Shown in pieces: positions 51,320 to 59,397 of a stretch of 64,000 nt of DNA. Location: NCBI GenBank assembly GCA_947383835.1, contig CANDEV010000013.1:12740-76739 (forward strand), read 5' to 3'. Made by a program: the position numbers and the translations under genes. The DNA comes from an uncultured Clostridia bacterium (GTDB taxonomy: Bacteria > Bacillota > Clostridia > Oscillospirales > Ruminococcaceae). The stretch's first letter is position 1. Each line of letters starts with the position of its first letter. A model generated the notes under the pieces. That model was not told the DNA's origin. It did not search any database and was given only the letters and a program-made list of their open reading frames with translations.

Positions 51320-51514
51320 TTACATTAAAATATGTACATCAATATCCCGAAAAACTTCGGCAATCTCATCTTTGTCTGCCTCCAACGCTTTACATAGCCT
51401 CACAGCCGCTATGATCCTCGGCTCGGACACGCAGCGCTCAATATTAATTGTACACCGTACTCTCATCAACTGAGTAACATTCAGCCACTTCTTTGGAATT
51501 ATTGATTTATTCAT
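51320..51514 (-). pseudogene. Second decayed XRE regulator
   Basis: The C-terminal part NIERCVSEPRIIAAVRLCKA, then AEVFRDIDVHILM, matches the end of the intact gene at 1455 (NIERGVSEPKMITAVKLWKA, AEVFQDIYVHILL). The helix-turn-helix part is broken into other frames. The interval 51165-51319 between the two pseudogenes holds no gene, nor does 51515-51807 beyond a promoter-like region. Confidence 0.65.
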
Positions 51515-51807
51515 ATTCTTATTCCATTAAATTCCTTGCTTTGTTATTCCTCACTTTTACCGTTTATTTCTTTATAAGACCTCGTTTGTCAAGTGCCGGC
51601 GCAGTTTTATTTGATTGCTATATCAATTTTACTTTTTGAGCGATCGTGTCAAGTTTTATTGTACAAAATGATATTTATGAATGAATTTTGAAAAAATGTG
51701 CAAAAAAGCTTTACTTTTTTCTGACAGTGTGCTATACTAATATATATTACGGCTATCCGTTATTCGGCTGCCGGATTTTCCTGCACTATTATATCGAGGT
51801 GAACCCA

Positions 51808-53751
51808 ATGTCCGCGCTTTATTTTCATATATGCGCTGCTCTTGTGCTTATTTTTCTGATAATCTCCGTTGCGGACAGAAAAATGAAATCGGGTGCGGCG
51901 GGCAGGTGCTTCCTGTTTCTGCTCGTTATCACGCTGATAACGACACTGTGCGATATGTTCTCAATTTCAATGAACATTGCAGCAGAGGCGGGTAAGTGCC
52001 CTAATTTGTTTTTGCTTTATCTCTTTAATACGGCATATCTTCTTCTGCATAACCTTACCATACCTGCATATATGCTTTTTACAATTGCTCTTACCAATAC
52101 CTGGCATAAGCTCAGAAACAACAAGCCAATGATAGCGGCTATGACTATACCGTCTCTTGTTATTTTGGTTTCGCTGCTGGTAAACTTTTTTAACGGTAAA
52201 ATTTTTTATTTTGACCAAAGCCACATCTATCACAGAGGCGAATGGATGCTCATACTGTATGTTCTCGCCTTTGTGAATATGATCGTCTGTACGGTTTACA
52301 TATTCAAATACAAAAAGCTTTTTTCGGCTCAGAAGTTTGTTGCGCTGATATCAATGCTGCCGCTGGAATTTATAGCGGTTGTGATCCAATGGTTTTTCCC
52401 AAATCTTTTGGTGGAGATGTTTGCCAATGCCGTTGCCTTGTTTTTGGTCTTGACAACGGTGCAGCGTCCGGAGGAGATACAGGAGAGCGTGACCATGCTG
52501 AAAAACTTCAACGCCTATGCAACGGACGTGCGGCAGGATTTCAGCAACCAAAAACCATTTACTACTATTATTATAAATATTGCAAACTTTGTTGAGCTGC
52601 ATCAGATATTGGGCTATGACGGTGCAAACGAGCTTTTGAAGCTTACCGCCGAAAGGCTGACGGAGATCGACGGAGAGCTGAAAACGCAGGCGCAGCTTTA
52701 TCATATCCAAAAGGGAAGATTTCGTTTTGTAGTCTGCGGAGATAAGATGAAAATGGCTGAGACCGCCGCTGAAAGAATAAACGAGGAGCTTAAAAAAAGC
52801 GTTACGGTAAGCGGTCTGGGTCTTAATATGCTTGCATATGTGTGCATAACAAGGTGTCCGGAGGATATTGCCGATCTGCAAACTTTGCTGAGATTCGGTA
52901 TTGACCTTCACGAACGCCTGCCGTATACGGGACAGGTCTTAAAAGCTTCAGAGCTTGTGGGCAAACAGGGCTTTGAGCTTGGAAACGTCCTTGACGAGAT
53001 AATTGACAAGGCTATCGCAAACAAAAACTTCAAGGTATATTATCAGCCGATCTACTCCGTTGCCGAAAAAAGATTTGTCTCGGCGGAGGCTCTTTTAAGG
53101 CTTAAGGACGATAAATACGGCTTTATTTCCCCCGATCTGTTTATTGTCGCGGCGGAAAGAAGCGGCGCGATACACAAAATAGGCGATTATGTCATTGACG
53201 AAGTCTGCCGCTTTATTGCAAGCGACGATTATAAAAAGCTGGGGCTTGAATATATTGAGGTGAACCTGTCGGTGGCGCAGTGTATGTCCCCTGATCTTGC
53301 GGATAAGATACTGCACGTTATGAGAAGACACAAGGTTTCTCCCGACTCGATAAACCTTGAAATAACCGAGACTGCAATGAGTTATGCCCAGAACACCATG
53401 TCGGAAAATATCGAACGGCTTTACAGCGCTGGACTTAGCTTTTCTCTTGACGATTACGGCACGGGATATTCAAATATCAACAGGGTTGCTTCGCTGCCGC
53501 TTAAAATAGTCAAGCTGGATAAAAGCTTTGTTGATTCGGAGGATAACCCAAGAATGTGGATAGTCCTGCAAAATACCATTAAAATGATAAAGGATATGAA
53601 TATGCACATTGTTGTGGAGGGTATTGAAACAGAACAGCTTGTGGAGAAATTTTCCGAGCTTAAGTGCGATTACATACAGGGATACTATTTTTCAAAGCCC
53701 ATACCGGAGGAAGATTTTGTGGAATTTATCCTTGCCAACATCAGCAAATAA
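51808..53751 (+). CDS. Seven-helix membrane GGDEF-EAL protein, copy 1
   Basis: A 647-residue cyclic-di-GMP enzyme. The N-terminal 217 residues form seven membrane segments without a known MASE match. A degenerate GGDEF domain follows (about 225-400); the signature is replaced by KGRFRFVVCGD. The EAL domain (about 405-640) looks active: SAEALLRLK, EVNLSVAQ, LEITET, SLDDYGTGYSN, KLDKSF, VVEGIE and IQGYYFSKP. It should hydrolyse c-di-GMP in response to a membrane signal. The ATG at 51808 follows GAGGTGAACCCA; an upstream extension lacks a ribosome site. Copy 2 follows 31 bases downstream. Confidence 0.88.
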   Translation: MSALYFHICAALVLIFLIISVADRKMKSGAAGRCFLFLLVITLITTLCDMFSISMNIAAEAGKCPNLFLLYLFNTAYLLLHNLTIPAYMLFTIALTNTWHKLRNNKPMIAAMTIPSLVILVSLLVNFFNGKIFYFDQSHIYHRGEWMLILYVLAFVNMIVCTVYIFKYKKLFSAQKFVALISMLPLEFIAVVIQWFFPNLLVEMFANAVALFLVLTTVQRPEEIQESVTMLKNFNAYATDVRQDFSNQKPFTTIIINIANFVELHQILGYDGANELLKLTAERLTEIDGELKTQAQLYHIQKGRFRFVVCGDKMKMAETAAERINEELKKSVTVSGLGLNMLAYVCITRCPEDIADLQTLLRFGIDLHERLPYTGQVLKASELVGKQGFELGNVLDEIIDKAIANKNFKVYYQPIYSVAEKRFVSAEALLRLKDDKYGFISPDLFIVAAERSGAIHKIGDYVIDEVCRFIASDDYKKLGLEYIEVNLSVAQCMSPDLADKILHVMRRHKVSPDSINLEITETAMSYAQNTMSENIERLYSAGLSFSLDDYGTGYSNINRVASLPLKIVKLDKSFVDSEDNPRMWIVLQNTIKMIKDMNMHIVVEGIETEQLVEKFSELKCDYIQGYYFSKPIPEEDFVEFILANISK

Positions 53752-53782
53752 GCTTGAGAGCGAACCGAAAGGAGGTTTATAA

Positions 53783-55720
53783 ATGGAGGCTGTGTATTTT
53801 GAGATATGCGCGGCGATAATCATGTCTGTGCTTATCTTTTCCGTTGTTTCGAGGAAGATGACGAACGGTATGGTCAATCAGATATTTCTGATCGTCATCG
53901 GCATAAATTTTCTTACGGCTTTGTTTGATATATGGGCTGTTCTGATGGACAGATCGGCTGACCCGTGCGTCTACAGCATGGCTTCGAGATATATTTCACA
54001 TTCGGGATATCTTTTCCTGCATAATTTTACCTCTGCTGTTTATCTTGCATATATTATATGTATCACAGACACATGGCACAGATTCAAGCGCAAACGTCTG
54101 CTGATCGGCATTGCGGCGGGCGCGTATGCACTGCTTATATTGCTTTTGGCGGTAAATCCGTTCACGGACATAATGTTTTATTTTGACGAGAAGGGTATTT
54201 ATACCAGAGGAGCGCTGTTCCCGCTGTTTTATCTGTACGCGTTTTTCTTTATGATAAGCGGCGCGGTATGGCTTATAAAATTTAAAAAGCTTTTCAGCGG
54301 CGAGCGGTTTTACGCGCTTCTTATGATGTTCCTTTTGGCGGCGGTGACGGTAATAATTCAATGGTTCAATCCTGCGCTCCTGCTTGAAATGCTGGGTGCG
54401 GCGATAAGCCTTCTGTACATCACGGTCATGGTCCAGAAGCCGGAGGACAGGGTGGATTCCGTTACCGGGCTTCTGAAATACGAGGCTTATGCGGCGGACA
54501 TGAAAAAGAATTTTGCCAATGACAAGCACGTTACCTCAATTATTATAAATATTTCCAACTTCAATGCGCTGAACAGCATGCTGAACTACGACGGGATTAA
54601 CAGCTTGCTCAAAACGATAGCGGACATCATCACCGCTATAAATAAGGACTTGAAAGCCTACGGTGAGATATACTATCTTGACAGAGGACGGTTCAGAGTA
54701 GTTCTCAGCACCGACCAGGCGGAGCTTATTTATCTCATTTCGGAGAAGATAAATTTTGTGCTGAAAAAGGGAGTAAGCTTTAACGGAATGGAGCTTAACT
54801 TAATCGCGTATGTCTGCATAACAAGGTGTCCCGAGGACGTTCCCGATTTTAAGACCCTTATGCTGTTCGGCAACGATATCCACAACCGAACTCCCTATAC
54901 GGGACAGGTGCTGCGCGCTTCGGAGATCGCCCAAAAAAGCCCCTTCGGGCTTGGCAACGAGCTTGACGAGATAATCGACAAGGCTATTGCTGACAGAAGC
55001 TTTATGGTCTATTATCAGCCAATATATTCCACCGCGGAAAAGAAGTTTGTCTCCGCGGAGGCTTTGCTGCGGTTAAAGGACGACAAATACGGCTTTATCT
55101 CCCCGGACCTGTTTATAGTTGCGGCGGAAAGAAGCGGCGCGATACACAAAATAGGCGACTTCGTAATGGAGGAGGTCTGCCGCTTCATAGCAAGCGAGGA
55201 ATTTGAAAAGCTTGGACTTGAATATATTGAGGTGAACCTGTCGGTGGCGCAGTGTATGTCCCCCGACCTTGCGGACAAGATTTTGAATATTATGGAAAAA
55301 TACGGAGTCTCTCCCGATAAGATAAACCTTGAAATAACCGAAACTGCGGCTGATTACGCCCAGAATATCATGACGGAAAATATTGAAAGGCTCTACAGTG
55401 AGGGCTTCACATTCTCTCTTGACGATTACGGCACGGGCTATTCAAATATCAACAGAGTGGCGTCTCTGCCACTTAAAATAGTCAAGCTTGATAAAAGCTT
55501 CGTAGCTTCGGACGATAATCCCAGAATGTGGATAGTCCTGCGGAACACGGTAAAAATGCTGAAATCAATGGATATGCATATTGTTGTGGAGGGCGTTGAA
55601 ACAAAGCAGCTCGTGGAAAAATTTGCGGAGCTGGAGTGCGATTATATACAGGGATATTACTTTTCAAAGCCTGTCCCCGAAGATGATTTTGTTAAGTTTG
55701 TTGCGAACAGCTTGGTATAA
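53783..55720 (+). CDS. Seven-helix membrane GGDEF-EAL protein, copy 2
   Basis: A 645-residue paralogue of the previous gene, alignable throughout. Seven membrane segments come first, then a degenerate GGDEF domain (RGRFRVVLSTD in place of the signature) and an apparently active EAL domain (SAEALLRLK, EVNLSVAQ, LEITET, SLDDYGTGYSN, VVEGVE). AAAGGAGG precedes the ATG. The EAL halves are far more alike than the membrane halves, so the two may sense different signals and share one output. They are co-transcribed. Confidence 0.88.
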   Translation: MEAVYFEICAAIIMSVLIFSVVSRKMTNGMVNQIFLIVIGINFLTALFDIWAVLMDRSADPCVYSMASRYISHSGYLFLHNFTSAVYLAYIICITDTWHRFKRKRLLIGIAAGAYALLILLLAVNPFTDIMFYFDEKGIYTRGALFPLFYLYAFFFMISGAVWLIKFKKLFSGERFYALLMMFLLAAVTVIIQWFNPALLLEMLGAAISLLYITVMVQKPEDRVDSVTGLLKYEAYAADMKKNFANDKHVTSIIINISNFNALNSMLNYDGINSLLKTIADIITAINKDLKAYGEIYYLDRGRFRVVLSTDQAELIYLISEKINFVLKKGVSFNGMELNLIAYVCITRCPEDVPDFKTLMLFGNDIHNRTPYTGQVLRASEIAQKSPFGLGNELDEIIDKAIADRSFMVYYQPIYSTAEKKFVSAEALLRLKDDKYGFISPDLFIVAAERSGAIHKIGDFVMEEVCRFIASEEFEKLGLEYIEVNLSVAQCMSPDLADKILNIMEKYGVSPDKINLEITETAADYAQNIMTENIERLYSEGFTFSLDDYGTGYSNINRVASLPLKIVKLDKSFVASDDNPRMWIVLRNTVKMLKSMDMHIVVEGVETKQLVEKFAELECDYIQGYYFSKPVPEDDFVKFVANSLV

Positions 55721-55754
55721 GCTGTCATTTTGCACGAATATTGATAAACTTGTA

Positions 55755-55783
55755 TTGACAAAGTCGACATTTTATGATATAAT
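55755..55783 (+). promoter_or_regulatory. Consensus promoter without a following ORF
   Basis: TTGACA, 17 bases, TATAAT: a full sigma-A consensus pair. No start codon with a ribosome site follows before the terminator at 55923. Confidence 0.75.
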
Positions 55784-55789
55784 AGTAAA

Positions 55790-55958
55790 AGCTTCCAATA
55801 CAGCAGGTAATTTTTCACATTTCGGTCGGCGCACACTTTCTTCGCCCGACACTTGAAAAGTTTCTTTTCTGTATGGTTTGCGGAGTTTTGTTCCACGGCT
55901 TTGTCGGTACAGACTCTTTTATCCGTCCCCGAGTCTGCATAGGGGGCGGTCTTTTTTT
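55790..55958 (+). ncRNA. Candidate small RNA, about 170 nt
   Basis: A consensus promoter at 55755 and an intrinsic terminator (CCGTCCCC with GGGGGCGG and a T run, 55923-55958) bound about 170 bases with no usable ORF. Internal pairing is visible, for example GTCGGCG with CGCCCGAC and AGACTC with GAGTCT. The size fits 6S RNA or a regulatory RNA; no known family could be assigned by eye. Confidence 0.5.
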
Positions 55959-55976
55959 CGTGTACGGTCGGTATTA

Positions 55977-56079
55977 ATACTAATTTGCTCCTAAAAGCGT
56001 AGGTAAAAAATCTGCGCAAAAATCATATGCGCAAATTTTCGCTTGATTTTTTACACGCTTTTTAGTCGCAAATTAGTAT
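55977..56079. repeat. MITE-like palindromic repeat, 103 bp
   Basis: Begins ATACTAATTTGCTCCTAAAA and ends TTTTTAGTCGCAAATTAGTAT. The ends are near-complementary over about 35 bases, with an inner GCGCAAAAATCATATGCGC. It is related to 17435-17494 and 26696-26798. Confidence 0.8.
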
Positions 56080-56085
56080 AAATCA

Positions 56086-56111
56086 AACCCCATACAAAAC
56101 AGTATGGGGTT
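56086..56111 (-). terminator. Terminator after the DUF421 gene
   Basis: AACCCCATAC-AAAACA-GTATGGGGTT, a perfect 10-bp stem just behind the stop codon on the minus strand. Confidence 0.7.
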
Positions 56112-56114
56112 CAT

Positions 56115-56822
56115 TTATTCAAAAGGATCTTGGGACTTTTCTTCAGCTTTTATCGGGTACAGAGAAAGTGTGTTGTCAACGGTGTTTACGGTGCCGAGAA
56201 AAATTTCTTTTTCGGAATGATACCCTTGGGAGTGAAGCTGTTTTTCAAGCCAAACGTTGTTGTTGCCCGTCATTTTCAGATTTGCTTCGCTGACATGACC
56301 GTCCAGAATAACGTTTACGATAAGCTTCTGCTGAACGGGAGAAAGGTTCATATCAGACGGCGTGAGAGGTCTTGCGGTTTCGGCAGGAAGTATGCTCACA
56401 GCGCCGTTATACTCAAAAACAGCAGTCTGAACGTCTGATAGGTCAAAGTACCCCAAATTGCGGCAGTGAGTGAGAAAATCGCTTAGGTCAAGACGCGCCT
56501 TGCGGAAATTTTTTCGGTAAAGCCTGCCGTTGTCAAAAAGCACAAGGGGTCTGCCGATAATTATTTTTCGGGCGTTTACTGACTTTCCCGTTACGACCGA
56601 AACAAGGTACGCTATAACGGCGTATATCACCATTGCAAGCAGGCAATACTCCGGATTATCAAGCTCCGTTGCAAGCTCTGCGGCTATCGAGCCTATTGAA
56701 ATACCTATGATATAATCGAACATACTAAGCTGCGAGACCTGCTTGTTGCCCATAAGCTTTGTCAGAACAAAAAGCACCGCAAGACTTACGACAGACGTTA
56801 CAGATATTTTTATCAGATCCAT
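56115..56822 (-). CDS. DUF421 (YetF-like) membrane protein
   Basis: A 235-residue protein of the DUF421/YetF family. Three N-terminal membrane segments contain the LTKLMGNKQVSQLSMFDYII and GISIGSIAAELAT blocks. The C-terminal cytoplasmic domain has GRPLVLFDNGRLYRKNFRKA, then FLTHCRNLGYFDLSDVQTAV, both typical. In spore formers relatives (YetF, YrbG) belong to spore and germination membranes. The ATG at 56822 is chosen, with AAAGGA nine bases upstream. It lies alone. Confidence 0.88.
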   Translation of the reverse strand: MDLIKISVTSVVSLAVLFVLTKLMGNKQVSQLSMFDYIIGISIGSIAAELATELDNPEYCLLAMVIYAVIAYLVSVVTGKSVNARKIIIGRPLVLFDNGRLYRKNFRKARLDLSDFLTHCRNLGYFDLSDVQTAVFEYNGAVSILPAETARPLTPSDMNLSPVQQKLIVNVILDGHVSEANLKMTGNNNVWLEKQLHSQGYHSEKEIFLGTVNTVDNTLSLYPIKAEEKSQDPFE

Positions 56823-56876
56823 TTTTATCAATCCTTTGATTTTATTTGTTTTTTATAATACCCGTTTTGACGCGGG

Positions 56877-57944
56877 TTATTCCGCGCTTTCCCCGCTGAT
56901 CTTCGATATGAGACTGTAGCACAGCCTGTTTATGCTGTCAAAATCCACAGCGTCGATGTAGTACGCTTCAAGCTTGTCATGCTCCGCTTTGGCGTTCACA
57001 AGTGAGGAAACGGCTTCGGTCATAAGATTTTTTGCGGCGGACTCATTGAATTTTATTCTGGACTTTTTCGCCGCAATAACGTTCTTGTCATAAAACCGCT
57101 TGAAATTTATGGGCTGCTTTGCCGAAATAACAAGACTGTTGATCGGGTTTGCGGAGAATACCGCAATTTTAAGCTCAGGAACGAGGATATGCTCGAAAGC
57201 GTCCTCGCTGTGGAGAGTGCAAACGCTTACGCTTACGTCGTAGCCCTTTTTCAGGGCGATTTCTGTAAATTCCCGCAGGAATTTTTCCGAACCCGCATAA
57301 AATCTGTCATTGAGAAGATAAGCGGTATAGCCCTCCGGGACATTTGTCATATAGCCCTTCGGAGTAAGTGCGGAAAGCTGCCTGAAGCTTAGCCTGCCCT
57401 CGCTGTCAGCTTGCTTTTTTGGAAGTGTTTTTTTGGAAAATCTTGCAATAAAGCCCTCCAGCTTATCGCTGTCAAGAGCAGTCTCTCCTATCTGTGCGGT
57501 GTCACCCGATACGGCGGCAAGGGCTGTGATATATCTGCGGCAGCGGGCATGGTACTGCAAATAATTGGCTGTTGCGGAAATAATTCCCTCCTTTGCCTTG
57601 CGAAGACTGCTCCCGTCCCAGTATGCGCCAAGATCAAGTATCTGCTGAACAGCTCCGGGGTATTCGGGGTCGAAGCAGTGTGGGGCGGTACCGTCAACAA
57701 AAATGATTTTATGCTCCCGAAAAATAACAGCGTCCAGAGAGTCGGGGTCGCTGGAACAGTGGTAAATTTCTTTTTTTTCATCGGGAAAAGCCTCAGCAAG
57801 CCTTTTCATCAGCGAGGATTTTCCTGTTCCCGGACCGCCCTTGATTATGTAGGTATGAAAGGCGGGGTCGGCAATATATTCGCCGAAATGCGTGCGGAAG
57901 CCGCTCGGAGAGGCTCCGCCGAGAAAGCAGGTCAAACAGTTCAT
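56877..57944 (-). CDS. P-loop ATPase of the PRK06851 type
   Basis: A 355-residue protein with a Walker A IIKGGPGTGKSSLMKRLAE at about residue 33. Conserved blocks include IYHCSSDPDSLDAVIF, KIIFVDGTAPHCFDPEYPGA and NPINSLVISAKQPINFKRFY. The plan fits a Firmicutes ATPase family of unknown role, remembered as PRK06851. GGAGCTG precedes the ATG. It is 54 bases from the DUF421 gene on the same strand, so the two may be co-transcribed. Confidence 0.75.
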   Translation of the reverse strand: MNCLTCFLGGASPSGFRTHFGEYIADPAFHTYIIKGGPGTGKSSLMKRLAEAFPDEKKEIYHCSSDPDSLDAVIFREHKIIFVDGTAPHCFDPEYPGAVQQILDLGAYWDGSSLRKAKEGIISATANYLQYHARCRRYITALAAVSGDTAQIGETALDSDKLEGFIARFSKKTLPKKQADSEGRLSFRQLSALTPKGYMTNVPEGYTAYLLNDRFYAGSEKFLREFTEIALKKGYDVSVSVCTLHSEDAFEHILVPELKIAVFSANPINSLVISAKQPINFKRFYDKNVIAAKKSRIKFNESAAKNLMTEAVSSLVNAKAEHDKLEAYYIDAVDFDSINRLCYSLISKISGESAE

Positions 57945-58270
57945 CTTATCAGCTCCATATCAGAATTTGTACAATACACTGCAGCTATCCATGAAAACGC
58001 AAATGCTTTTGCAGGGCAGCTATAATTGTGTCGTTGTATTCTATATTATGATTTGGAGCGTTTTTTGTGAAAAGTATGCTCAAAACGCCTATAATTTCAA
58101 TAGGCATTTGGTGTGTAGCACGGTCAATACAAATATGCAATATCATTTATTAACAAAAAATTAATCTGACATTTAGCTAAGTGTACAAAATAAGTAAAAA
58201 GCTCTTTATTTATTAGATAATATATGATATAATGATGAATAAATTTAGAGAGAAAAAGGGAGATAACATT

Positions 58271-58942
58271 ATGTCAGAATATAGGAACTCGGTTTACCTA
58301 AGTATGCTCAAGCGTACGGCGGCTAACCTTGAATTGAATAACATGAAAGCTTTTATTGCCGAAACAAAGGAAGAGGCTCTCGAAACCGTAAAGGGGCTTC
58401 TGAATGAGGGCGACACTGTTGCCAGCGGCGGGACAGTGACCGCTGCCGAAGTCGGAGTCATGGAGCTTCTGCGAAGCGGCAGGTATAATTTTCTGGACAG
58501 AGCGGCTGCCAAAACTCCAGAGGAAACGGAAAAGATCTACAGAGACGCTTTTTCGGCGGACGTTTACGTTACAAGCTCCAACGCCATAACCGAAAACGGC
58601 GAGCTTTACAACGTTGACGGCAACAGCAACCGCGTTGCGGCAATATGCTTCGGACCGCGGTCTGTGATCGTTATAGCCGGCAGAAACAAGATAGTGAAAA
58701 ACCTTGACGACGCGATAGTAAGAGTAAAGCGTCTTGCCGCGCCGATGAATACGGAAAGACTTGGCTGCGAGACCTACTGTAAGAGCAAGGGCGAATGTAT
58801 GGCGCTTGCTTCCGGCGGGAGCTGTATGACCGACGGCTGCAAAAGCGAAAGCAGGATATGCTGCTCATATGTTGTGACCGCGCAGCAGCGTATCAAGGAC
58901 AGAATAAAGGTAATTCTTGTAAACGAAGAATTGGGATTTTAA
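58271..58942 (+). CDS. LUD-domain (LutC/DUF162-like) protein
   Basis: A 223-residue protein of the lactate-utilisation LUD family: EEALETVKGLLNEGDTVASG, SSNAITENGELYNVDGNSNR and AICFGPRSVIVIAGRNKIV. It lacks LutB partners nearby. The end carries a cysteine cluster (CETYCKSKGEC, then CMTDGCKSESRICC) that could hold a metal or an Fe-S centre. The ATG at 58271 follows AAAGGGAGAT. Stand-alone members are common in Clostridia, and their substrate is unknown. Confidence 0.82.
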   Translation: MSEYRNSVYLSMLKRTAANLELNNMKAFIAETKEEALETVKGLLNEGDTVASGGTVTAAEVGVMELLRSGRYNFLDRAAAKTPEETEKIYRDAFSADVYVTSSNAITENGELYNVDGNSNRVAAICFGPRSVIVIAGRNKIVKNLDDAIVRVKRLAAPMNTERLGCETYCKSKGECMALASGGSCMTDGCKSESRICCSYVVTAQQRIKDRIKVILVNEELGF

Positions 58943-58987
58943 ATTTTTTGCAATTTTTGCATATACTTTGCTTAAAAATTGCCATAA

Positions 58988-59140
58988 TTAAGAGAGATTT
59001 TGTAACCGTTTTGTAATCTTTGGAATGAAATGTATAATTTTTGTATGAAATTAAATGAAATTAATTAATTGCAAAATCAATTTTTATAGTGTATAATGTA
59101 AATAACATCAAGATAACAAAGTCCCCTTAATCTCTCTTAA
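58988..59140. repeat. Long-range inverted repeat in a gene-free stretch
   Basis: TTAAGAGAGATT at 58988-58999 and its exact complement at 59129-59140. The stretch 58943-59397 also holds a GTATAAT-like box near 59092, a terminator at 59159 and a promoter at 59304, but no gene. Confidence 0.4.
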
Positions 59141-59158
59141 AATATTTTTTATTAACAA

Positions 59159-59188
59159 AAAACGGATGTTTGCTCAACGTCCGTTTTT
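59159..59188 (+). terminator. Terminator
   Basis: ACGGATGTT and AACGTCCGT pair with one wobble, extended by A and T runs. Confidence 0.65.
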
Positions 59189-59303
59189 ATTTTATTGATA
59201 AGCCCTATTAACACGGCTGATAAACATTATCCCGCTTTTTTCCTTTTTGTCATCAAAGTTGTTTTGTCGGAAAGCTTTTTGAAGTAAAAATTTGCAAAAA
59301 CAC

Positions 59304-59332
59304 TTGAAATTTCTGAAAAAGTATGTTATACT
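59304..59332 (+). promoter_or_regulatory. Promoter of the activase-like gene
   Basis: TTGAAA, 17 bases, TATACT, 65 bases before the ATG. Confidence 0.6.
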
Positions 59333-59397
59333 ATATTTGTAGAATTAGAATTCAATAAAAGAATTTTAATGTAATTGTTAAGGAGTATTGCTTTTTT

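Noticed and set aside
55790..55958. Firm assignment of the small RNA as 6S RNA
   Set aside because: Size fits, but the typical central bulge and closing stem could not be traced by eye, so it is left as unassigned.
55657..56019. A 120-codon minus-strand frame over the promoter-terminator unit
   Set aside because: It runs through the end of the EAL gene, a consensus promoter and the terminator, without family resemblance or ribosome site.
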